From positions 74,163-138,162 of the forward strand of contig KB306460.1 in the NCBI GenBank assembly GCA_000328365.1: a DNA stretch of 64,000 nucleotides, read 5' to 3'. This document shows, piece after piece, positions 1 through 21,191 of the stretch (position 1 is its first letter; every line of letters begins with the position of its first letter). This DNA comes from Capitella teleta. Its lineage: Eukaryota > Annelida > Polychaeta > Capitellidae. The translations under genes were made by a program, and so were the position numbers. The notes under the pieces were generated by a model. It was not told where the DNA came from. It searched no databases and was given only the letters and a program-made list of their open reading frames with translations.

Positions 1-1301
1 CACTTGCATGCCGTATCAATGAATTTCTCCGTACTTGTAGCATTGACTATCAGTCAAATAACCCGGATTGCAATATTATATTTCAAACACGTGTCCTACT
101 ACGTGCATATTATACTGAAGCATTATGCATTATGCAGTTACAAAGTGATGTGTGTGTCTTCTTCATTATATGCCAAAGCATCAAATAATGGAGCCATGAA
201 GACACCACGGTCATCACGCACCAGTCAGCAACCTCCTAGCTGGCAACGCGAACACTATAACCGCAGAGCCCCAAGCGATGCTCTTTTTTTTCTGCATGAT
301 AATATATACATAATCACTGCTTCAATAAACCACCGCTACAGACAAGGCGACCTAATCGTACCTATAGGTTAATTATCCGAATGGCCGTGCTATGGGGGGG
401 GGGGAGTACATACAGCAGCCAACGGCGGCGCTACGTGACACAAAGCCATAAGCTTGCTTAGTGCAAAAGCACCCATAAGCACACGATTTTTTTCAGGGAA
501 TTTACGCAACAATAAAGGTTTCAAAGCATTATTTAACTGCTTGATGGCATTGCAACATTCGTCTAATTCCAACTGTGAGCATCAATCATCTATATCAGAC
601 AGGTGCAACAGGTCCCTCTTTGATCCCGATTGCTCAGCTCTGCTTTTGTCGCCATTACGATAAATAGTTAATAAATTAGTTAACAAGTCAGAATACCGCC
701 CTTTCAGTGATTTCTGAGAAAAGAGACAAAACACATTAGTCAATTTACGGTAAAATCCTGGCTGATTTGGTTACAGGTGAAATATCACTGAAATATCATC
801 CAAAACGAATGAGATTATAATTGATCGGCGTTTAATCCGTTTATGTTTGAATTGTCTTTAGGGTTTTTTTTTAAAGGTTCTCGCCTGCAGATTGTATGTT
901 ACTTACACTAATGTAACTAATGTACTTTCATAATTACATGTATTATGCTTGCAGTGACTGATAACTTTTTGAACAGCCATCGTGAATTGTGGGCTTTTCT
1001 GTTGGATAATTGTGATAACCGTTATGATGCATGCAAGCATTGTGCACAGAGTATGCAGTTAATGTTCAGAAATTGAATTATAGAGGATTTCGATAGGAAA
1101 GTGAGCTTTCAAACCTTTCAGAAATATAGAGGAATTATCCAGGTGTGTCAAAACATGTAAACCACGCAACCAGAGTGTCCAAGTACAAAACTTCCGAATA
1201 CACGTTGGATACTATTGAGACTCGACTTCTAGCTCACTCATTGGAAACAAAATAGCCTAATATTGATCAAAACCTGCCTCCTTGACGATCATATGTCGTA
1301 T
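1..1301. other. Gene-free stretch at left edge
   Basis: Short open frames are present (for example 4-372 and 454-663), but none shows a recognisable domain, signal peptide or splice pattern. A poly-G run lies near 392-403. I see no gene here. Confidence 0.6.
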
Positions 1302-1570
1302 AAAGGCCAATGATCTGTCACCCGACGCGTCGAAGCAACCTGACCGTCGATGAATCAGGTTCCACGTGCTGTTAATCAAGCATGACCACATTGACATGCA
1401 GTGTCCTCTCATGCAAGGGAGCATGAGTTCTCGGGCACTCGCAAGTCCTCAACTGCAACCACTTTTAGACGCAATGAATGCTCCCATACATGTATGTTTA
1501 GCCCCGCCCAAATGTTTATAATCTTAAACTCAGGTTGTTTCGACGCGTCGGTGACAGATCATAGGCCTTT
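1302..1570. repeat. Long inverted repeat (fold-back / MITE-like)
   Basis: The arm at 1302-1343 reads AAAGGCC-ATGATCTGTCACC-GACGCGTCGAA-CAACCTGA. The arm at 1530-1570 is its reverse complement with only a few differences. The spacer is about 186 bp. Similarity stops abruptly outside and inside the arms. This is what a non-autonomous fold-back DNA element or MITE would leave, but I cannot see a clear target-site duplication, so the family is not assigned. Confidence 0.7.
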
Positions 1571-3371
1571 AGGCGCAAAAACAGGAATTAAACGTTTTGA
1601 CAGATGTTCAAGGTCGATTAATTATAACGCACTTGATCATCCAACCAAGATGAGGCTGTATTGTTATAATATATTATCATGTAACAAATCGAGTCATGCG
1701 TACAACCACGGTGTATTCGGATAATTCGGGTTAACAAATCGACAAATGTGGTTTTCTTCACAGCACAGTCACGTGACCCATGGTTTGCAAGGTTTGCGAA
1801 GTTTTAGGTGTTTAGGCAGACCCGAATTATCTCACACCAGGTATGGCAAAAAAACGTGGTTGACTATTGGATGTATATGATTCGCTGCTACATTGCATTT
1901 CAAAACAATCAGAGGTACTCTTTAACTATACTGGTATGTTCGAAGGGTTCTTTTTGTGGTGCCATGGCATAGTATGCTGGATGTGACAGCTGTAGGCTGG
2001 ATCGCTCATAGTAGGCTATATTAACTGACTCGTTGCCACCCTTGTGACGAAAATAGTTTAATCCATGGATCTCGCTCCTTTCGATCAATTATTCGTGCAT
2101 TTAATGCGCTATAACAGCGAAGCATTTGAGAATCGTAGTCGTGGATGTGATCGTAATATTTTAATATTCGGATGCCTCGATCCGTTCACTGCTCAAACCA
2201 AGAAAGCAAGGAATATCGTGGTTCACTTCGAATCCATAGCACCCTTAGGAAGCCCAAGCTTATCAGTATTGCATCCATGGTCACATATGCAAAACCGCTG
2301 CTCGATCGCTGTTGTAGGCCCTTGACGCCATCACAATGTCAACCTGGGATATTTGTCATGATATTAACAGATGTTTAAATAGGTCAATATCAGCAGCAAT
2401 TGATTCAATGCAAGTTTTCCTTACGGGAACGTTGTTAATACTTGTTAGCAAGCCTCGACACAACCTTCAAGGCGATTTTCACTGGTCCAAGAAAGTCGTG
2501 CATAGGTTAGAAATATACGAAAATAACGTTGTTAACCGTCTTGAGTTGCCAAGAAAAATAAATCTCAGTTTGTATGGTGTTTAAATTGAATAATATAAAA
2601 ATTTAACCAAGTTTACTAATAGTGTTACAAATTAATGACATGTCTGGCCATTCGGTTATTTGTTATTTAATATAATAGGTCTACACTTACAAGTTGTGAA
2701 AACGGAATTATGAAATTATAACATTGAGCTGCAATAAAAGTAAAAGTATGGTCTGAAAAGTACGCTTTAAAAGGTGTTGTTTTTTTTTTTTTTTTTTTTG
2801 GGGGGGGGGGGTATTTAACCTTCGAATCCCGAGGCTTAATTATGTGGTCCGAATAGAATACTAAGTGCACAGGAAGTATGCTTTAATTTTATGTGTACAT
2901 AAACTATTTTCCGGTTGCAAGACATAAATATGAAATGCGCAGGTGCTATCTTGCATCGACTTTTTCTCTCTCCCATAAACCGGTTGTGAAGCACAACCAA
3001 TAAAAAAATCACAATTAAAGACGAGGCTTCTATTAAAATTTCCATGATTAATAACTGCATTTTTTCTTTTACCTTAATGCACTATAAACGCTTTTTCGTG
3101 TTTTATGCTAAAATATTCAAATGCAACAAGTAAAGACAAACTTGCATTTAGGAAAAATGAATCACTTTTGCTTTTTTTCGTTTCGCTGATATTGCTATAT
3201 TTATTACAGCAGCGCACACGCGAGTGTTTGTGTATTGAAGCGGTGTTTTGGAAAGTCTCCATCTTTCAGTATGTTGTGCCTGGGAGTTTTTCCAGCTGAT
3301 CGGTCGAATAAAACCTTTCTCTCCACGAGTGACTGATCACACTCGATCCAACACGCTCAGACATTGTCACC
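1571..3371. other. Upstream region of the receptor gene
   Basis: No coding evidence. A mixed homopolymer block (T-run followed by G-run) lies near 2779-2811. The last few hundred bases before 3372 should contain the promoter and 5' UTR of the receptor gene, but I see no convincing TATA box. Confidence 0.5.
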
Positions 3372-12348
<8,977 letters not shown>

Positions 12349-14783
12349 TTGGTTTGTTTGAAATTCAGTCTATGCGCTCATTGGTTGGTTTGAAAGAACC
12401 CTCAGATGGGATTGGTTATTGGTTTTTATCCCATTCAGCATTCCCTTTAGAATACTCACAATTTGATCTGATTACCTAGAGTTTTGCTGTATTCTATTGC
12501 TTGTGTGTATTATGTAAACCATTACAAAAAGTTTATATTCTGTTTATCATTGCGATTCCAATATTTTTTAATAATAAATACTTAGTTGTGTAAGCAAAAC
12601 TTGTGGAGTTGTGAATAATTCAATATATCATTTTTAATTAATTGTGATTCGTGAAACGTGTTCTTAACTATGATTTTGTGCTTTAATTGAAGCTGAAGTT
12701 ATTTATATTCCATCATACGAATTATAATTAACATATAAAATTTTATCTTCGCCTCTTTTGCCGCTTGTTATAACCAGTAATGCCTTAAACCTTAAATGCA
12801 TACTTTATAACCAGTAATGCCTTAAACCTTAAATGCATACTTCACCACTTCACGAAAGGTACTAGTATTTGGAAATCGTCTGCATACTATTGAATTCGTG
12901 TACTTCTTGTCATCTTGCAGATTACAAAAGCAGCATTTAATGCTAAATGCACAATTAGAACTATATAATTATGCAAGGAAGAGATCCTGCTTCAGCTCTT
13001 CTGACACTCCTGTACAGTACACTGTGGTATACTATAAGTGCGTTATGATCGTGAATACCATCATCACATTCGCACAAGGGACATTGAATTACAACTCGGT
13101 AAATACCGTCACTTTTTTGGCAATAATTATTGCACAATTGGGTTTTATTGGGCGTTCACCAAGGATTCTTGTTATCAGAAGGTGAAGCAACATTCAAATG
13201 GTACGTTATGATGGCACGTGCCTGCGCTGGAGTCAATGGAGTTGCTGAAATCAGTGCTGAAAACCTTGGTCAAATCGCACTGCACGGCACCTGTCTCTCG
13301 CCAACGCTAAAATCACTTTGCATTCTGGTCAATCTCACAAAACGCAAAAGCGGTGCATCCAGCCGCCAACTGCATCATAAACTCTGCTCCTTGTCTGTTT
13401 ACTTCCACCTCGATCGCAGTTAAACCGCAAAATCTGGATCCGGAGCATAGAAGTGTGAGCCGCGAAAAGGGCTGTTGCTGGAAACAGGGCTCTGTACAAC
13501 TTTTGCCTGGTAGAGCAAAGCTGACGTGTGTATTTATCTTCTAGGCTACTGGAGGCGTTCATATACATCATCTGTGTACGTACATGTGTGGTTTGTGAGT
13601 GTGTACATTTTGGTTGGAGATAGCTTGGTACCCCTCGAGGAAAGGGAAGACGGCAAAAAGTACTTTAATATTTCGATTTAGGAATAACTGGTGACCATTA
13701 CGAGAGATATTACTGGATTATGGAAGTGCTTGTGAAGCATTTGGCATAGACATTTTTTATTCGATTTTATTGGTGAGTTTTGAGCGTGTTTTGTTTGCAT
13801 GTTGGTGTGTGTGTATTTAGATTCGTGAGTATGCAAGACGTAATGTCAATGATTTGGCAGAAGTATATAATGTCTCCAGTATCTCAAATGCATTAACAAG
13901 TTGGCAATGATTGTTGTTTTTTGTTGCAGCCTTTGTTATTGAGTGATGAATGAGCATAAAGCAATGGGTGTTTCTTTGAACATAGCTTAATTGGTAAACC
14001 AACTCGTATATGAAGATGCTAATTAATTAAATAAAGTGAATTAATTGCCAAAGTAATGTAACCAAAGGCAGAGGGATAACATTCCTTTAGCAATTAATCA
14101 TATCGATGCATCAATTGTAAACTGCTAAATTACAATGAGATGCAAAATATATTGTCATCATTAATTTTACATCGTCCTATTGGAAACTATAGACAAAGAA
14201 AAACGTTCTTGCATTGCATTGTAAGAGGAACCCGTTTACAAGCTTTTATGCAAACATAATTAACAACGGGGCAGATATTTGACAGCACATGACCACATAT
14301 CACCGTAATATGTGTACATGATGAAGTCAAAGCGATAACAAATTCTTGGAAAAGTGAGCTTTATATCACACTTAAAATACGCCTTTGCCTTTATCTTCCG
14401 AGGAACTCGGAATGATGATTATTATACTATAAGCTAAGACCAAGAGCGAGCAAGATGGCGTTTCCCCTAAACCAGCTTCAAACAGCTGTGACTCGTATTT
14501 CCTTTGATCTCATGTCAAGCAACCGCGCCCTAAGCGTGCTGCGTGCATTTCGATCAGCCAATCGACAGATAGTATCCATCTAGCGTACCACAACAGATAC
14601 TGGAATGTAAACCACATAATACTATTTCTATAGAAACTTCCAGTGTATATGTGTTTACGTAATTATGAGTAAATGGTAATTACGTAATTATGAGTGAATG
14701 GTTAGCAAATTTCAAATAATAATATGTTTATATAAAATAGATTTGAGAGCACCACCCCATTTGCCAAATTAAATGTAATTTGA

Positions 14784-14817
<34 letters not shown>

Positions 14818-15052
14818 CAGAGTAAAATCAATGCCGAATTATTCTTATTCTTTTGGTATTGTCATTTCTAGCCTAAATTTTGTAGGCAACATTGCCTCGT
14901 GCTTGTAAACCCATCCCGTCGTAATACATAGGCCTTAACAAGTATAATACACGTCTGTGCTTAATATCTGAAATTCTAAAAATTGAAAATTCCACCTCGT
15001 CTTGATATCTTTCAGGATCAATAACTGAACTAAACAGAGTAATCGCGACAGC
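12349..15052. other. Intergenic region between receptor and PDZ gene
   Basis: AATAAA at about 12574 is a plausible polyadenylation signal for the receptor gene. A tandem duplication (37-bp unit, two copies) lies at 12768-12841, and a T-run of about 33 nt at 14786-14818. Open frames at 12898-13571 have no recognisable domain. The last part should contain the 5' UTR and promoter of the PDZ gene. Confidence 0.5.
12768..12841. repeat. 37-bp tandem duplication
   Basis: The unit starting TTATAACCAGTAATGCCTTA is present twice in a row, essentially identical. This indicates a recent slippage or duplication event downstream of the receptor gene. Confidence 0.9.
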
Positions 15053-18000
15053 ATGGAACACGTGACCATCCAAATCACCGGCGGTGGGCCTTTTGGATTT
15101 CGTCTGTATGGAGGTGAAGATGACCCACTTCTTGTTGCCAAGGTAACTAAACTAGGTCACAGCGCATCCGTGAATTTGAGTAATTGCATTAGGAAACAGT
15201 ATTAGCATTTTGGATCGCTAATTGGGCGAATGGGGAAAAAGACATAATGAATTGCACGTGCTGTGCAAAGGTGTGTATAGACGCATCGCGTACCCGGTAT
15301 TACCTCAATCTTGATTGAAGTATAACCTCCTGCGCAAGAATCCATCGGCGAGAGATAATGATGTAACAATACTGTATGACATAATTTTATTATCTCAAGA
15401 TTTTTCTGCTGAATACTATTTGCTCAATATAGAACAGAGAGATAGAGAGGTCACATCGAATTGTATAATTTCTAGCATCTCTTGATTCAAAATTTAGCTC
15501 TGAAACGCGCGAGGCTTTTGTGTGTAATTGAATATTTTCAGACAACCCGGGTACGTGTTTCCCATTTGAAGGGCATGGTGCTATTTAAATGAATCATAGA
15601 ATGATAAATAAAATCAGATTTTTTTGATAAATTGTCGAATTGGATTTTCATAAAACTCCAAATTCGATTTCGCGATGTCATTATTTTCTCCAATTGATAG
15701 AAAGTGCACTGCCCCGTGTGTCTGCTTAATTGGGGAAAAGTATCCTTTGATTTGAACTGGATCGCAGTCTGCAACCAATGACGCTGAAGGCATGTGACGA
15801 CATGGAATACTACGTGTAGAGTAAGCCACGTACAAGATCAATATTGCATAATATTCATAGACATTTCTCATTTGTGCAATTGAGCCTGGAGCTAGGCTTA
15901 CCTTTGATGGTGTGATAACATAATGATAACATAATGATAACATAATGATAAGTCACAGCAACTATGTACACGGGAGCACTGCAATTTGCAAGACGCTGGA
16001 AAAGCCAACAAGATAAGCATACAAGTAATAAATGAACTGGCCTGGATAATGTCTGCAGATTTCTCATGCATGACTCATGATAGATTTGTTTACATTTCTC
16101 TGATTGAGCCGTAATGTGAGACAGTGAAGACGCCTTCATTATCCAGCCATCGATCTGTCGTCAAATGGAAGCAATTTAATGGACGTTTACTGGGAGACAA
16201 AGGTGTCGTTGAAAAGTGAAAACTGAGAGAGACAAATGTGTCCATGCGTAATTCGAAGGAATGCTTTGGTAAATGTGGTGTTGAGAGGAGACATTCATTC
16301 CAGAGGAGGAAATTCGATCATCGAAGGAGCGAGAAAAATACATTCACTTTTTATTAAGTGCATTCATAAAGGTTCAACGCAAACATCAATTTGCTGAATG
16401 CCACAAAGCTTGAATGCAGTTTACTCCGAACCTGTATGCAACATAGCATTCCTAGGCTAAACCTATACTAATAACTGTGTTTATGTCCATGCAACTCAGC
16501 TATAGACACTGAAATAACATGAGTTTAACCAGATATCAGTGAGAATTTTATCTGTATACCCCATATCGATTAACTGATTAAAACTCTTTTTCTTTTATAG
16601 CTTAGGCTTGACTCAGCTTGAACTACGGCTTATTGATGTGTAACAAACGTTGACTTAAGTATTATTGTACATGTCAGAATGGGCCCAGAAAGCGTTTTCC
16701 GTGATGCACGATGCATACGATTACCTTTATCGGATTGATGAGTGTATGTTTCAAACTTGAAGGTCGATGTACATTCGTTAGATTAAAATGATTCATTTTC
16801 CTGTTGTGTAATATGAATAACGATGGTCATAATTGACCTACATGTGTCAATCATGTATTCGATTATCCATTTCAGCTCCGTCGACGTTCAAAAGCCCACG
16901 AGGCGGGACTGGCAGAAGGGGACATCTTACTAGGCATCAATGGCGTGTCTTGTCAGAAGATGAGTCATTCCGTTGCCATGGGGATGATAGACGCCTCTTC
17001 CGCCATGTTGACCTTGCTAGTGCTCAGGTGAATGACCGTCCAAGGTCGAAATTGAAAGAGAAATGCTACCCCCTTCCTGCATGCTCCGTGGGTACGTTGA
17101 ACCCACATGTGGACGACATGAACATCCATGAACACCCATAACAAACTTCAAATATTTCTTAACTTTTTTTTTCTCTTTTCTTTTTATTGTGAAACAACTT
17201 TATGTCGTTGCTTTTATTTTCCGATTTTATGAAATGTTGGCTTGCTTTCATTCCGTTTTGCTTGCGGTCAGATCTTCGGTTGAATCTCGGCTTTTCCCTT
17301 CATTAATTTTGCTGTGGTGTTCGCCAAATTAGAAGCTCCGATTCGCATTGGTAATTAACAGCACTTGAACAAAGGTGTGCGTACATTCATCTTGCACGTC
17401 AGCTCCACAGATGAATTACCTCAGTACCTCACACTTATTCCATGCCCTTCATAGCACGAATGCTTACAACAAGCAATTATTTCGAGGCGTTTATCTCTTG
17501 CGTATCCGAAGTTTACAATAGAAACAAATGCCTATATAAGTATTTTTGTAGTCGTAATTTTCGAATGCTATTTTTAGATTCTCTGCCCGGGAAGTGCTAA
17601 TAGGATGGTGTTTTCCAAAGCATCATATATAGTAAATAATTAAACTGTTTGCTATATCGGATGCTAGTGTATACTACTAACTATTATGCATTTACTATTT
17701 ATGCTATTCACACAATAATCATAACCAATAAGAGTAACGAATTATGCTACTGAATGAAGCATTAGAATAATTTGGATTTCATTTGAATCCATTGTATTTA
17801 TATCGTTTCATAATGTTGACAGGGGTACCAACGACCCCTTCGCCGTCTCTTCCGCCTATCAAGCCCTGGGATCTCAGTTGCAGCAGGCACCGGCGTCTTC
17901 CCGTCCCCAGGAGACGTACCAACCGTCTTTCCAGAGCCAGCCAATGGGCGTCCTGAACGGAATCGAGGATGACCGGAAGCGGCCTTCTGATTCGACCTTC

Positions 18001-21000
18001 AAACGCGAGCAGAGGACAGAGCGTGAAGGAGACGCTACTCGGCAGGTCACAACTGAAACAACGAAGGAAACATTTGGAGGCACCACGGTCACAAAGGTCA
18101 GACGCCAAGAGGTCACCTCCTTTGACCCCCAGGTTCAGCAGTTCCAACCAACACACTCTGCGACACCAGCACAGAAACCGGGAGTGTGGCAGCCATCTGG
18201 GCATGGCGCGAAACCACCGTCAGTGGTCAGCATGTCTGCTCCATCGGGAGTGAACGTCCAGCACAATGATGACCGGTCATTCACCCTATCGTTCGGATTC
18301 GGATCTGACCAGAAGGAGAACATCTCTCCTCATCAACAACCACAACAACAGGAACCGTTATTCAAGGTCAATAAAGTACAGAATGCCGCCTCCAAACCAG
18401 GCACTTGGCAACCTGCCCACGTTCCCGCCCCTGCAGCACCCGCCCCAGCACCCGCTCCGATGGAAGTGGAGCCTGAAGAACCAGACAGGACGCACGATGT
18501 CAACCAGGCACCAATCTGGGGATCTGGAGCTCCGCCAAACCTGTCGTCAGATCGGCCCAAGGCCTTCCACCTGCAGCGTATCCTCATAGAGGGAACTGGC
18601 AGTGGCAGTGAAGATTATTCCGGCCCGGACTCTCCAGGTGGATTCACGAGAAGTGAGTATCCACCTTTGATCTCTGTAATCGGAGGGGCGCGTGTCAGGA
18701 GTCATGAGGCGTTACGTAATACTCATAACTGATTAAATATCAGAGACTAGGGGTCATTAGTCAGAACACGCTGGACGCGGGGGGGGGGAGGGGGGTGAAG
18801 TCATCGGAGGATATGATTGTATACGCGTTAACCATCAAATCCTCCTGGGGTGAGTATCAATTAATTAAATGGGTTGGGTATTTGATTCGATACGCTTGGC
18901 TTTATACATTTGAATTTATTGCATAAATTATTGTTCCACAATTTCAAGCATGCATTTATTTTGATTTAAACCATTGATTTGTTGTAGTGGAACATGAAGC
19001 AGGACCTTCCCAGTTACTAGCCAGTAAGTTGGATGATGGACACAAATCCATAGCCAATTCAGGCATTAACTCAACTACTACTAATACTCGTTCATCGTCG
19101 CATGATTATAATGAGAGTGTTCCATAATAATTATATTTAGGGTGTTTTCATCGATACTCTATATAGTCGGCTTTCTTCTGTTATTACATAAATTATTATT
19201 TCCATTATTTCGCATCTCTCATTTCTGTTCATGTTCATGTAATCTAGTTATTTAGGTGTGTATATTAAGGGCATTTCTGGTCTTCTGGATTTCGCATGTT
19301 GCATATACATAGTTGGCTAGAAGTTGACGGTCTAACAAGATAAATGCCATAAGAAAGCGAGTATAATAAAGTTTTCACTTACATATCACCCAATGTACAT
19401 GAAATTGCCAGTAAATACAAGACAGTAAAGAACATTCGCATTATTTCATGCTATCTGCATGTCTTCTACCTCTTCGATAGTGAACGAACAACACTCGTCC
19501 TTTGATTCAAGTGAGTCAAGAGTTGAAACTACGCGACTGTTGAAACTGCTTCCTAAAATATTATATAGATGAGTTTTCAAATAGGCCAGGCATTCGCATA
19601 CATAGTCAATCTCGCATTATGTATGACGCTTTGATATTCATCTTGCTTTACAGTCGACAGACGACCTGGATGCTTCACTCGCGCATGCAATTCTTCTCCG
19701 TTTCCTCGCACTCACTTTTGCTGTGTTCTCTTTTTGTGCAGAGAAGCTGTTCGGAGACTCCGCCTTCTACGATGATCCTGACCACAAGTACCCAACCATC
19801 GAGGAACAAATCAAGATGGCCAGGAGGGTTGCGCTGTCCCTAACCGCTCCCCAGAACCTCAAAGCTCGAGGTCACACCATGTTTGTGAAGAGAGCCGAGC
19901 GAGCGGACAAGTGGTCTACAGATCACCCGGGTGGACCCCTGGAAACCGAGGATCAGATCGAGAACCCAGAGTACAACCCGAATCCGTGGAAGGGTGACCA
20001 CACCTGGAAGCCCACTGGTCAGCCCATGGTGCCATCCCGTGGCCTCTTCGACGGCGGCATTCCCAAGCCGCCACCCCTGCCCAGCAACCTGTTCAGTACT
20101 CCGACTCTACCTGTCCTCAAGTACAACAAGGACTCCAAGACGAACGCTATGAGTATGGAGGAGATTGAACGCATGCGCCTCATGGAGGAGAAGAGCACGC
20201 ACAACACTGTGTCTCCACAGGTCTGCTTCAGTCTGGCCGACGACCTGCGAAACATGAAAGGGAAAGGTGGTAAGATGTTCGCTAAGAGGAAGGAGAGGTC
20301 TAAAAAGTGGGATAAGGAGGGTGAGGAAGAGGGTGAAGAGGATCAAGGACCCGATCCTGATTTCCTCAGGAAGATTGGGGCTGTTCCCATGATGGGTGCT
20401 CCGATGATGCCGAAACTTCCTCAACCCAAGAAAAAGGACAGCGTCGATGGCAAACCAGTCAACCGTCTGAAGGAAATGATCGATCCTCCCAAACCGAAGA
20501 TGACCCCTTGGGACGCTGCAGCTGAAGATGACGGCAAAGTGGATCAGGCGTTTGAGCATCTCAGCGGCTACAGACCGTTCGCTGCTCACCCTGCTGGCTT
20601 GCACGATAATCTCCAGAAGGCGGCGCTGCAGCAACCGGAACCTGCTCCTGTTGCCATGCCGAAGGTCCCTGGCAAGATGCCAGAAGGTGTGAAGAAAATC
20701 CAAGGATGGGGAGGCATGGGTGCATCTAGTGAACCCAGTCCCTTGGGTAAGTCGCTTTTGACCCCCACTTCCAGTGCTTCGCATGGCTTTATTCTTGCTT
20801 CACCTCAGCCGCTGACGTCATCAGTCCCTGCTTCTCTGCACTGTCTCCAGCCTGCAGCATCGATTCCCTCACCCTCGAACGCTCATGACCTTTTTCATTT
20901 GACCGGCGTATTTCAGGCGTTTCTGCTGTCACTTCTTCGGTTTCCCGCTCCTCATTCTCCTCCGACACCTCCTCTTCTTTCAACGTGGGAGCAGGAAGCG

Positions 21001-21191
21001 GAGGAGGACACAGCCCATTCAAGCCGGTCAAGTTTCAGTTGCCAGGGGTCGGTGGGCCGGCTCAGCCATCGTTTGCGGCTCAGCAACCAAGCAGCGCCAG
21101 CTCTACGCCCTGGTCGGCGTCTCCAGCCCCTTCAACGGGGTCGTATGGCGGATACCAAGCGAACAACCATGGCGGCATTTGTGATCTGTGA
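15053..21191 (+). CDS. PDZ protein, synaptopodin-2/myopodin-like actin-associated
   Basis: Exons: 15053-15142, 16876-17027, 17823-18652, 18988-19023 (36-nt microexon, least certain), 19742-20746, 20917-21191; 2388 nt, 795 aa. Residues 1-80 form a PDZ domain with the PFGF carboxylate loop (ITGGGPFGFRLYGG) and EAGLAEGDILLGING, as in SYNPO2 and ALP/Enigma proteins. The rest is low-complexity and Pro-rich, with repeated KPG(V/T)WQP motifs (aa about 180-290). Two copies of a G..MF.KR.ER..KW motif (ARGHTMFVKRAERADKW and GGKMFAKRKERSKKW) resemble the conserved blocks of synaptopodin-2 family proteins, which bind actin and alpha-actinin. No LIM domain is present, which argues against a full PDLIM/Zasp protein. 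Intron 5 (20747-20916) has no stop, so its retention would give a different C-terminus ending at 21255. Family assignment is by motif; orthology is not shown. Confidence 0.8.
15912..15951. repeat. 11-bp tandem repeat (GATAACATAAT)
   Basis: The unit GATAACATAAT repeats about three and a half times in intron 1 of the PDZ gene. It is simple repeat DNA. Confidence 0.8.

Noticed and set aside
13130-13571. Overlapping open frames downstream of the receptor gene
   Set aside because: They lie on both strands, lack domains and have no consistent splice sites.
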